Source: Roseiarcus sp963782255 (GTDB lineage Bacteria; Pseudomonadota; Alphaproteobacteria; Rhizobiales; Beijerinckiaceae). Taken from it: a stretch of DNA of 64,000 bases. The notes beneath the pieces are model-generated. The model saw nothing but the letters and a program-made list of their open reading frames with translations, searched no databases and was not told where the DNA came from. The position numbers were made by a program, and so were the translations under genes. Positions 36,912 through 44,768 of the stretch are shown here, in pieces (positions within the stretch are counted from its first letter, which is position 1; each line of letters starts with the position of its first letter). The DNA lies in assembly GCA_963782255.1 (NCBI GenBank), contig CAWAIS010000001.1, positions 930,001-994,000 of the forward strand, read 5' to 3'.

Positions 36912-37391
36912 ATGTTGGATATTCGCGCCGAAGTCGCAAATGCGCTTCATTGGGATATCGCGATCCCTCGTCATAGGGTAACCGCGAAAGTGGACGGCGG
37001 CTGGGTTACTCTGCAGGGCGTAGTCGAATGGGCGTACCAGAGGTCCCTCGCCGAGGCGGACGTGCGCAGAGTGCCCGGGGTGATAGGCATCAAGAACGAA
37101 ATTGCGGTTCGTGGGGTGGACTACGATCCTTCAATAGGGAAGCCCACGACGCCGTGCGTCGACGATCTTCTACGGGGTCGGTTGAAAATTTTGGGGCTCG
37201 ATGTCGATGCGTTGGCACGCGACCTCCCCGAAGTGTTCGACAAGATCAGGAGTAATTGCCCGAGTTGCGGCGATCGGGAAGCCTGCGCGCTGGATTTGAA
37301 GCGCGATCCTAACACCTTGGTGTGGGAAGCTTATTGTCCAAACTCAGGCGTGCTCAATGCCCTCGTTGCGCTCACAGAAGTGATTCGTTGA
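36912..37391 (+). CDS. BON domain fused to a DUF6455-like cysteine domain
   Basis: The 159-residue protein has two parts. Residues 1-70 are a BON domain (VTAKVDGGWVTLQGVVEWAYQRSLAEADVRRVPGV in outline), usually a phospholipid- or membrane-associated fold linked to stress. Residues 85-155 resemble DUF6455 (ILGLDVDALARDLPEVFDKIR, CPSCGDREAC, YCPNSGVLNAL), with four conserved cysteines that suggest metal or redox binding. There is no signal peptide. AGGGAGG precedes the ATG. These two domains are normally separate proteins, so this appears to be a gene fusion. It lies between the two ORF-less introns. Function unknown. Confidence 0.75.
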   Translation: MLDIRAEVANALHWDIAIPRHRVTAKVDGGWVTLQGVVEWAYQRSLAEADVRRVPGVIGIKNEIAVRGVDYDPSIGKPTTPCVDDLLRGRLKILGLDVDALARDLPEVFDKIRSNCPSCGDREACALDLKRDPNTLVWEAYCPNSGVLNALVALTEVIR

Positions 37392-37454
37392 GGGTTGGGC
37401 TGAGAGGGGTGGAGGAGAAGGGCTTCGTTAGGCCGCGAGGCTACTGCGAGGTGG

Positions 37455-37525
37455 CGGCCGCCAAAATGACATCCACTCAGATCGCCCAGGCGCAGCGGCT
37501 GGCGCGCGAGTCGACAGTGAAGTGA
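37455..37525 (+). pseudogene. Possible Sel1-repeat protein C-terminal remnant
   Basis: The frame reads MTSTQIAQAQRLARE and stops. It resembles the 'MTPEQIAEAQRLAREW' ending of alphaproteobacterial Sel1-like repeat proteins. Only about 20 residues remain. Confidence 0.35.
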
Positions 37526-37689
37526 GGATGATCGCCGGTCGATTGCGCCGAGGACCTCGGCATCGACCGCTGACGACGCGCATTGCCATCGCCCGATGCC
37601 TCGTCATTGCTTTGATCGAGTAGCTTCGTAGCGAGAGCCTCAATCCGCTGTCAGCTTGCTACAATCTTGTACTGCGTCTCCCCCACCCG

Positions 37690-37703
37690 TTGACCCAGAT
37701 CAA
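37690..37703. promoter_or_regulatory. FNR/FixK-type box
   Basis: TTGACCCAGATCAA fits the FNR/FixK consensus TTGAT-N4-ATCAA with one mismatch. Such sites give control by low oxygen in rhizobia. No intact gene follows within 500 bases, so it seems orphaned by rearrangement; chance is possible. Confidence 0.5.
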
Positions 37704-38218
37704 AACACGCCCGCTGCGATCGGCGATGCTGGGCAATGTCAGAGCGTGGCCACGGCCAAAAGCCCCGGGAGGAAGGCGGCCGCGATTACCCTCTGAAGTT
37801 AGGGCCGGAGTTGGGTTTCGCTCGCTCCGGCCTTACTTCGTTTTGAACGACCTCGATGAAATGGCTGGCCTCGCTTACCCGCGAGCGTCTCAACTGCGGG
37901 CCATGAAGGCCGCGCTCGCCGAGATCGGGCAGAGCCGTGACGACTGGAGGCGTCAGGCTGAGGTTCGCCGGCTCTGGCGAGGGATCTCAGTGTTCGCGGC
38001 GGTCGGCCGGCAGCGTTGCGCTCGACCATGGCGTTCTGAATTTCGACCGCGCAGCGCACGGCGTCGATCACGGAATCCGTCGGCGAAGACCGGTGTTTGC
38101 GCGCAGCGGACGGCTGGAGCCCGCGTGAAGTGGTCATTCGATTGCTCGCGGGCTTCGAACGGTCAAGACGAGCAACAGCCTTTCTCGACAGTTCGGGTCA
38201 GCCACAATATGAAGGTCT
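37704..38218. other. Gene debris, including a short cyclase remnant
   Basis: On the reverse strand 38014-38082 reads TDSVIDAVRCAVEIQNAMVERN, an internal piece of a class III cyclase like the one at 34113. The forward strand has LRAMKAALAEIGQSRDDWRRQAE near 37890-37960, a helical tail of unknown origin. No complete gene is present. Confidence 0.45.
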
Positions 38219-38926
38219 TTAGCTCCTCTTGGCGTCGAGCACGGCGCTTTCCTTGAAGAGCAAACCGGCAGCGCCCGCGCCGATCAGCGGCGCGATGATG
38301 AAGAGCCAGAGCTGTGCAAAGCGTTGTGGGTTCGAGGCGATGCCGACGAGCGCCGGGCCGATCGACCGGGCCGGATTGACAGACGTGCCGGTGATGTTGA
38401 TGCCGACGAGGTGGATGACGACCAGCGTCAAGCCGATGGCGAGGCCGGCAAAGCCCGCCGGAGCGAAGGGGTGCGTGACGCCGAGGATGCAGACGAGGAA
38501 GAGAAACGTGCCCACCACCTCGAAGACGAAGGCCGACACCACGTTGTACTCGCCGATATAGCCGGGGCCCCAGCCGTTCTGGCCAAGCCCGCCGTTCCAG
38601 CCCTGCGCCTTGCCCGATAGAATGAGATGGAGCACGGCCGCGGCGACGATGGCGCCGAGCACCTGGGCAATCCAGTAGCCGACCATTTCGGTCGCGCTCA
38701 TACGGCCCGCGACGAACACGCCGAAACTGACCGCCGGATTGACGTGACAGCCGGAGATCGGCCCGATGCCGTAGGCCATGGCGACGATCGCAAAGCCGAA
38801 GGCGCTTGCGATCCCGAGCAGATTGATTGCACCTGGGCCCGAGCCCATGCTGCCGACGACTGCCGCCCCGCAGCCGAAGAACACCAGGGCGAAGGTTCCT
38901 ATGAATTCCGCCAGTCGCTTATTCAT
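38219..38926 (-). CDS. aqpZ: Aquaporin Z
   Basis: The 235-residue inner-membrane water channel has six membrane helices and both NPA boxes, HVNPAVS near residue 62 and SVNPARS near residue 182. The selectivity-filter Arg follows the second NPA, and the His expected of water-specific channels is in VVIHLVG. The C-terminus is short. A GGAGG lies just upstream of the ATG. The gene appears intact, with no operon partner. Confidence 0.95.
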   Translation of the reverse strand: MNKRLAEFIGTFALVFFGCGAAVVGSMGSGPGAINLLGIASAFGFAIVAMAYGIGPISGCHVNPAVSFGVFVAGRMSATEMVGYWIAQVLGAIVAAAVLHLILSGKAQGWNGGLGQNGWGPGYIGEYNVVSAFVFEVVGTFLFLVCILGVTHPFAPAGFAGLAIGLTLVVIHLVGINITGTSVNPARSIGPALVGIASNPQRFAQLWLFIIAPLIGAGAAGLLFKESAVLDAKRS

Positions 38927-38985
38927 TGCGTCCTCCTTTATCGTTGATCATACGCCGGTCCAAGCTTGCCACGCCGACGGCCGTC

Positions 38986-39207
38986 TCAACTCGCCGACTT
39001 GCGAAGTGCATTCGACTGCGTCGGTTCGCTGTCCAAGCGCCCCTGTTCCATTTGCGTCGCCACTGCCGTCCAGAAGTCGAACCGCTTGCGGGAACGCGCG
39101 CGGCGGGCTTTCAGTTGCTCAAGCCGTGCCATCTTGCATGCCGTCGCTTCGCCATGCCGATCGCGCAGCGACGCGATGACGGCTGACACGCTCATGCCGC
39201 GTGACAT
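38986..39207 (-). CDS. Small basic hypothetical protein
   Basis: The 73-residue product reads SLRDRHGEATACKMARLEQLKARRARSRKRFDFWTAVATQME. A single charged helix pair like this resembles small rhizobial proteins of unknown role. The downstream start (MSVSAV) is equally likely. No function is assigned and the gene may not be real. Confidence 0.4.
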   Translation of the reverse strand: MSRGMSVSAVIASLRDRHGEATACKMARLEQLKARRARSRKRFDFWTAVATQMEQGRLDSEPTQSNALRKSAS

Positions 39208-39335
39208 CGACGACGTGGGTCTCCCTGTTTTCTTATGACTTGTAATCGTCAGAAGTCTCTATGGCCCGACCAACCAAAGAAAGATAGCGCCGGGCTGACC
39301 CGCTCGCCACCCCATGGGGAATGACCGCTCTTTGC

Positions 39336-39986
39336 GTGCGCCGTGACAAGGCGGCGCTTTCCAGTGGGTGCGAGCCCCACCCGGCAAACGCTCCAGCCGG
39401 AAGCAACCGGAGCAGTCATGGAGGTAACGAAATGGCTGAAGCCTTCGGTGTAGCGCGTCACATATAGGTGACGGCGCGAGTGTGCGGGCCGCAACGCGAG
39501 TGAACGCCGAGCAAGCCTCGAAAAGGACGATGTGCAGGCCGACCCGACCGCAATTTCGGGGAAGGCTGATACGGCTAGGTGAGATGAGCGAAGACGACGC
39601 CCAGTCGCTGCACCGGGGTACTGGCGGCAGCACGTACGCAAGGAAAGCGCGCGCAACACGGGAAGCCCCAAAGCGGGGTTAGGTCAGGAATGACAGGACC
39701 AACCGGACGCCCGTGAGGGACAGGCCGGGCGCTCTGGGGTGGCGGAGAGGTTCGTAGTACCGCGGAAACCGGGTAACTCCGGCGGAGGGAAACCTATCAC
39801 CTCCAATGATGTTCAGAAGCTGCCGATGGCGTCGCACGCGAAAGACGGCGTGAGGTCTTGTCCGAGAGCCGGATGCGGGAAATCTGCCTGTCCGGTTCGA
39901 TGAGCGGGGTGTGGAAACGGAGCTACGGCTGAGCCACTAAGGCACCGCCAGACGAAAGGGGCGGAAACAGACATGCTCAGCCTAAC
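39336..39986 (+). ncRNA. ORF-less group II intron (651 bp), copy B
   Basis: It is the same element as at 36063-36713, in direct orientation 3.27 kb away. I noticed one substitution (A to G inside ACGTACACAAGG). It has the same 5' end, domain V and 3' end, and different outside flanks beyond the shared pre-insertion motif. The near identity shows recent movement or gene conversion although the element encodes no protein. Confidence 0.75.
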
Positions 39987-40021
39987 GTCGGGCCAACAGG
40001 CGACCACAGTCTAAGGCTTTG

Positions 40022-40209
40022 CACGGAGGAGACCGACATAGGGACATTCACGACCCGGATGGTGTGGGACGGCAGCCGCGACGGCCACTGGGACGTCGTG
40101 CTCACCAAGATGACCGAGGGCAGCGCGCGCCTGCTTGCGAAGATGACCTTCGACGAGTGGATCGGCCGTTTCGACGACGAGAGCGCGCCATGCAGCGCTT
40201 TCGAAGTAT
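40022..40209 (+). pseudogene. Unrecognised gene fragment
   Basis: A forward frame reads EETDIGTFTTRMVWDGSRDGHWDVVLTKM and then LLAKMTFDEWIGRFDD. It has the look of real coding sequence but no known motif. The upstream part is missing and an IS6 fragment takes over at about 40190. Confidence 0.35.
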
Positions 40210-40348
40210 GAAGACGTTGCAGAAATTCAGCTCAGTTCACGCCCAGGTCCACAACCATTTCAATCAGGAGCGCCATCTCGTCACCCGCCAAGTCTACAAG
40301 CAGAGACGCTCTGCCACATTGGCCGAGTGGCGCGCCCTCGCGGCTTGA
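40190..40348 (+). pseudogene. IS6-family transposase C-terminal fragment
   Basis: The frame reads MQRFRSMKTLQKFSSVHAQVHNHFNQERHLVTRQVYK to the stop after ALAA. This is the last 50 residues of an IS6 transposase of a different subgroup from the copies at 29490 and 54767. The catalytic domain is absent. Confidence 0.75.
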
Positions 40349-40409
40349 ATGTCGCTTGAGGGTGGGCGTCTTGCGCCACGCGCTGATGATCCGCCGTTAC
40401 TCTGACAAA

Positions 40410-41257
40410 GCCCCTGCTCGAAGCCGCCACCGGCTGCCGGCATGATGCGCGACGCCGCGTCCGTCAGATTGACCTGATCGGTCGGCAGCCCTTCGGTCGG
40501 CGGCGCCGGCGGTTTGCCCCTGGGCTTCTTGCCGGTCTCGGCGGTCCTGGCCTCGCGCGCGGCCATCCTGGCGTCGTGCTCCGCCTTCTCCGCGCGCGTG
40601 CCGCTCCCTGGCGCGCCCCTCGATCGTCGCGCGCGCCTCAGCGATCTTGCGCAGGCGCTCCTCGCGCCGCGCCAGTTCGTCGGGGATCGACATCCCGTCG
40701 GGAACGTCGGCCGCGTCCGCCGCCTCGGCCTTGGCCAGCAGATCGGCGACTTCGGCCTTCAGTTGCGCTTCGATCTTGCCCGCATACTCATAGGAAAGCG
40801 CGCTGTGCCGGCTGGCGTTGGCGTGGATCTTCGTCCCGTCCAGCCCGATCGTGCCCATCTTCAAAACGCCCATCTCGCGCGCCAGCCGAAGAACCTCGAC
40901 GAACAGCTTCTCGATGTCCTTCAAGAACCGCCGCCGGAACGCGGCGATCGTGTCGTGGTCGGGATGATCGTTGGCCGCAATGAACCGAAACGCCACCGAG
41001 TCGTAGGTCGCCCGCTCCAGCTTCCGGCTGGAGAACGCCCCCGTCGCGTACCCGTAAACCAACAGGCCCAGCAACATCCGGGGATGATACGAAGCCGAAC
41101 CCGAGCCTCGATAAGCCCCGCTCATCCGCCCCAAGTCGAGACCGTCGATCACTTCGACGATGAACCGCGCCAAATGCTTCTCCGGAAGCCACTCGTCCAC
41201 CGAAGGCGGCAGCAGATATCCCGTCTGCCGATCGATCGTCCGGAAATTGGTCATCAA
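40410..41257 (-). pseudogene. IS1182-family transposase, N-terminal half
   Basis: From ATG 41257 the protein reads MMTNFRTIDRQTGYLLPPSVDEWLPEKHLARFIVE in native order through DUF772 (YHPRMLLGLLVYGYATGAFSSRKLE), FIAANDHPDHDTIAAFRRRF and GLDGTKIHANASRHSAL. It shifts frame near 40590 and stops at GGGFEQ near 40410. The catalytic C-terminal half is gone. The element's outer end is at 41322-41338. Confidence 0.85.
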
Positions 41258-41321
41258 AAAAAGCCCGCCGCCCTGCGCGAATCAACGTTAAATTCTAGCG
41301 TGCCCGCAGGCGCGGCGTTAA

Positions 41322-41338
41322 GTCCGACAGGCTGCTAG
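41322..41338. repeat. Outer terminal repeat of the reverse-strand IS1182
   Basis: GTCCGACAGGCTGCTAG lies about 65 bases upstream of the IS1182 start codon and recurs at 22170-22186. Confidence 0.65.
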
Positions 41339-41343
41339 GCATA

Positions 41344-42240
41344 TCATTTCAGATGCGCGACGAACCAGTCTCGCGCTGGCACAGCGGCTGCCTCGAAATC
41401 CTTGACGTAGGCGTCGAAATGGCCACCGGCGAGGATCTCGAGTTTCTTCGGCTCGAGCGCACGCTCGTAGGCCGCGAGCGCTTCGTCGGCGACCGTCAGA
41501 TGGTCGCCTTGCGCCACCACGAGTAGCAGCGGCGTCGGGCCGATGTAGCCTACATAGGCGCCGGGCTCGTATTCCGTGAACATTTCGACCGACCGCAGCG
41601 TCACCTCGTTGCGCCAGGACGGCGCCCGGGTCTTGCCGGTCTCCGTGAACCACGCCCAGGAGTCGGCCGTCGGCAAGGCGGACGGCGCGGCCGGATTTTC
41701 GGCGACAACCGGGATCATGGCGGGGGGCTTGCCGGCATAACGATTGCGGCGATCGTCCTCGAACATCCCGTTGAGGCCTGCCCAAAAATCGGCGCGGATC
41801 AAGCGTCGTGCGTTGCGGTGTCCGCTGATTAGCGGAACCTGGCCGACGACGCATTTCACGCGCCGGTCGATCGCCCCGACGACCAGCACATGGCCGCCGC
41901 TGTAGCTCGACCCCCATATGCCGATACGCGCGGCGTCGGTCTCGGGAAGTGTCTCCGCGAACGTGATCGCATCGCGGTAGTCGCTGACCTGACGCCACGG
42001 ATCGATTTCCTGGCGCGGCTCGCCGCCGCTCGCGCCAAAATTTCTGTTGTCGAAGACCAGCGCCGCCAGTCCCGCGGCGGCAAAGGCTTCCGCGAACTTG
42101 TCGAGATACATTTCTTTGACGGCGGAAAACCCGTGGGCCATCACGATGGTCGGCGCCTTGCCCGAGAGCCTGTCAGGCAGATAGTGCCACCCCTTGAGCG
42201 TCAAGCCGTCCTGCGTCTTGAACTCAATGTCCTTTCGCAT
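41344..42240 (-). CDS. Alpha/beta hydrolase (dienelactone hydrolase/acetyl-xylan-esterase-like)
   Basis: The 298-residue cytoplasmic hydrolase has an oxyanion region VMAHGFSAVKEMYL and the nucleophile elbow GSSYSGG (Ser near 112). The catalytic Asp is probably in VVAQGDHLTVADE and the His in ILAGGHFDAYV. This subgroup often carries a 'MAHGFSAVKE' signature and is annotated as dienelactone-hydrolase-like or X-Pro dipeptidyl-peptidase-like; the substrate is unknown. The IS1182 end lies just six bases past its stop codon, so the gene itself was spared. Confidence 0.85.
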   Translation of the reverse strand: MRKDIEFKTQDGLTLKGWHYLPDRLSGKAPTIVMAHGFSAVKEMYLDKFAEAFAAAGLAALVFDNRNFGASGGEPRQEIDPWRQVSDYRDAITFAETLPETDAARIGIWGSSYSGGHVLVVGAIDRRVKCVVGQVPLISGHRNARRLIRADFWAGLNGMFEDDRRNRYAGKPPAMIPVVAENPAAPSALPTADSWAWFTETGKTRAPSWRNEVTLRSVEMFTEYEPGAYVGYIGPTPLLLVVAQGDHLTVADEALAAYERALEPKKLEILAGGHFDAYVKDFEAAAVPARDWFVAHLK

Positions 42241-42744
42241 CGTTTCCTCCCTTCGTTCGCGATTTCGCGATCAAAATTGAACGTCCGCGCTTTCCAATAT
42301 TTGACAACCGGCTTTTTGGTTTGTCCAGTCGGCGTTGTCACGTTCGCGCATCTTACTTGTCAATCCCGTTGCGCATCCCAAAGGGGGATGTCCCGCTGTC
42401 TGTTGAAATTCTCGAAGCGGTCGTTGCGCATTGAGATTTACGGCGCGATCGCTGACGTCAGAAACACTTTTCGGCCATTCCCGCCTCGGCAATGCCGGTG
42501 GCGCCACTCTCTGACGCGCCGACGCCACTCCAGCAATGGTGGTAATTTCGCCCTCACCGCCAAGGCCGGAGGCGATCAGTTTGCCAGCGATCTTTTGCGC
42601 CGCAGCAGCTTTCACGTTCGGCGCAGGATGGGGATCGAGTGGCCCGGCGGCGGAATTGCGAACATTGCCGCAGACGCCTGGCGAATCGTCGCACCCCTCT
42701 CACCCCTATGCCCGGCCCCGCAATCGACGCATAGTGGCAACTCT
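42241..42744. other. Gene debris, possible DUF3489 remnant
   Basis: On the reverse strand near 42560-42615 a frame reads MKAAAAQKIAGKLIASGL. It resembles the 'AAQKV..KLI..GLLKEI' block of DUF3489 proteins such as the one at 63247. The rest, including the space up to the SRAP remnant, shows nothing recognisable. Confidence 0.3.
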
Positions 42745-42936
42745 ATGTGCAACCTCTACAGCATCACCAAAGGCCCGCAGGCGATCCGCGACTTTGCTCG
42801 CGCCATGCGGGACAAGACCGGCAACCTGCCGCCGATCCCAGGCGTGTTTCCTGACTACGCCGCGCCGATCGTCCGCAACGCGCCAGACGGCGTCCGTGAG
42901 CTTACAATGGCCCGCTGGCCCACTGCTGTTGCGTAG
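42745..42936 (+). pseudogene. SRAP (YedK/HMCES-like) protein, N-terminal fragment
   Basis: The frame starts MCNLYSITKGPQAIRDFARAM and ends after RELTMARWP, covering about 60 of 200-plus residues. The catalytic Cys2 that crosslinks abasic DNA sites is kept, but the Asn, Glu and His parts of the active site are missing. It is one of three SRAP pieces in the window (see 54249 and 56670). Confidence 0.8.
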
Positions 42937-42954
42937 GTCGACACCGACCTCCCG

Positions 42955-43800
42955 ATGCATTCGATCCGGACTGAGACCATGTGGGTCGTCCACTTCGCGC
43001 TTGGCTTGACGGCTCTCTACGCCGCCGTCATCACAGCGATGTATTTCGCCCAGACTTGGCTTCTCTTCCCGACCGCGCTTGCCCGAGCGCCGGCGGTTCA
43101 GCCTCCCGCATCAACTCAGTATCTGGAGGTCAAGACCCATGACGGCGAAAGCCTCGCGGGCATGCGAATCCGATCAGTGGGAGCGAAGGCTGAGGGTGCG
43201 CCAACGCTGGTCGGCTTCGGGGGGAACGCTTGGAACGCGTGGACAATGGCCCTCACCCTGCACGCGCTTTTTCCCGATCGCGATGTCGTTACGTTCCACT
43301 ACCGCGGCTATGCGCCGAGCAGCGGCAGGCCAAGCGCAACCGCAGTGCTATCGGATTCGCTTGTGATTTTCGACCACCTGCGGCAGGTGCAGGCAGACGA
43401 GCCCATCCTCGCGATCGGGTTCAGCATCGGGTCGGCCGTCGCCGCCTATCTCGCCCGCCATCGACCTGTCGTGGGGCTGATCCTGGTCACGCCATTCAAC
43501 TCGCTCGAGACCTTGGCCCGCGATCTCTACTGGTGGGCTCCTGTCGACCTGCTTCTCCACCATCGTATGCCCACGATCGAGTTCGTTCGCGGCTCGCTCG
43601 CGCCCACGGCCCTCATCATTGCGGAGCGCGACAGAAACGTGCCGGCGCGGCGCAGCGCTCCCTTGCGTCTTGCCATTGGAAACCTTGTGTTTGAGCGCAC
43701 GATCGACGCTGGGCACAACGACATTTTTGACCGTCCAGCCTTCGCTACGGCGATGCGAGATGCCCTGGCGAGGATTGAGGCGTGTAACAGGCCGGGATGA
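42955..43800 (+). CDS. Membrane-anchored alpha/beta hydrolase (BEM46/ABHD13-like)
   Basis: The 281-residue protein has an N-terminal membrane helix (VVHFALGLTALYAAVITAMYFAQTWLLFP, in outline) and a serine hydrolase domain. The oxyanion area is GFGGNAWNAWTM, the nucleophile GFSIGSA, and the acid and His are in IAERDRNVP and DAGHNDIF. This matches bacterial BEM46-like hydrolases anchored in the inner membrane; the substrate is unknown. The ATG at 42955 and the one at 42979 (MWVVHFAL) are both possible. The gene looks intact. Confidence 0.82.
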   Translation: MHSIRTETMWVVHFALGLTALYAAVITAMYFAQTWLLFPTALARAPAVQPPASTQYLEVKTHDGESLAGMRIRSVGAKAEGAPTLVGFGGNAWNAWTMALTLHALFPDRDVVTFHYRGYAPSSGRPSATAVLSDSLVIFDHLRQVQADEPILAIGFSIGSAVAAYLARHRPVVGLILVTPFNSLETLARDLYWWAPVDLLLHHRMPTIEFVRGSLAPTALIIAERDRNVPARRSAPLRLAIGNLVFERTIDAGHNDIFDRPAFATAMRDALARIEACNRPG

Positions 43801-44132
43801 AATCGGATCTTAAGGCGTCATCGCAGGAAGTGCTGGCCGGCCTGCGCCGCGCGCCGCGCCCTCGAAGCCTCCCCATGCCGCCTGAGGCAACGGTTCGAGG
43901 CCGAGCTCTCATCCAACGATCACCGCCGCTTCGGAGGGTTGCGCCGAAGGCGTTAAATTGGCGCTCGACCCCGCCAATTCAACTAGGGCCTGTCAACTAG
44001 GGCCTGTCTTCAGTTGACGCGAGAACGGATTGGAATCGGACGCAGAACGTTTTGTGTTTCTGGATACGCGAGGGATTCCCAAATCAGCAAATGTCTAACT
44101 CGTGAGTGATCGGCCCGAGGAGGGGCTGACCG
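43801..44132. other. Intergenic stretch, nothing recognised
   Basis: No coding motif was seen. The segment contains the short duplicated phrase CTAGGGCCTGTC near 43985-44005 and probably the left end of the IS5 remnant. Confidence 0.35.
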
Positions 44133-44302
44133 ATGCGACGATATCCACTGCGCGACGACCAGTGGGATCGGATCAAAGACATTCTGCCGGGCCGTGAAGG
44201 CCATGTGGGCGGCACGGGCGGCGGACAATCGCCTGTTCGTCGAAGCCGTTCTCTTCAGGTTTCGCGCCGGCATCCCTTGGCGCGATCTGCCCGATCCATC
44301 GC
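44133..44302 (+). pseudogene. IS5-family (IS427-like) transposase, N-terminal fragment
   Basis: It opens MRRYPLRDDQWDRIKDILPGREGHVGGT, shifts frame, then reads ADNRLFVEAVLFRFRAGIPWRDLPD, the DUF4096 start of IS427 transposases. It stops there. The C-terminal piece of such a transposase is at 1785-2184. Confidence 0.82.
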
Positions 44303-44387
44303 TTGCCGCCGATTTCGAGGCGCAGGTAGAATTTTTCGGACGCGCCCGCAAGCGTCTTGTTCCCTACGAGCAGCGGCATGCGCGCAA

Positions 44388-44576
44388 TCAGCTCATCGCG
44401 CGTTTGAGGCGCGCGCTCGCGCGCAGTTGGCCTCGGGATAGCCTCGCTTTTTGCCGTCGAAATCCGCCGCGCTTGCCGAAGATTGGGGCGTGCATCATGC
44501 GCCCTTGCATGATGCGCCCAGGCGCCAGAGTAAATAGTCCGGCCGCGATCAAGGCAAGGCCGTAAGTCCAGTTCAT
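44388..44576 (-). CDS. Possible small membrane protein
   Basis: An ATG at 44576 opens 62 codons starting with one hydrophobic helix (MNWTYGLALIAAGLFTLAPG) and then a basic tail. The tail looks unlike native sequence, so it may be the 5' fragment of a broken membrane-protein gene. Weak evidence. Confidence 0.25.
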   Translation of the reverse strand: MNWTYGLALIAAGLFTLAPGRIMQGRMMHAPIFGKRGGFRRQKARLSRGQLRASARLKRAMS

Positions 44577-44768
44577 GATAATTCGATGACGGCCGGCATT
44601 CTGTCTGCAGGCGAGCACCACGGCGCACCGGTTCGAGTCGTGAGCGGATGGAGTAACCTAAAGACGAAGTTCGACAAATCCTGGCCTGGACCAGCACATC
44701 GAGGACCTCGCCTTCGGCGTCCACAGCCCGCCAAAGGTAGACCATTCGGCCGTCGATTTTCAGATAGA

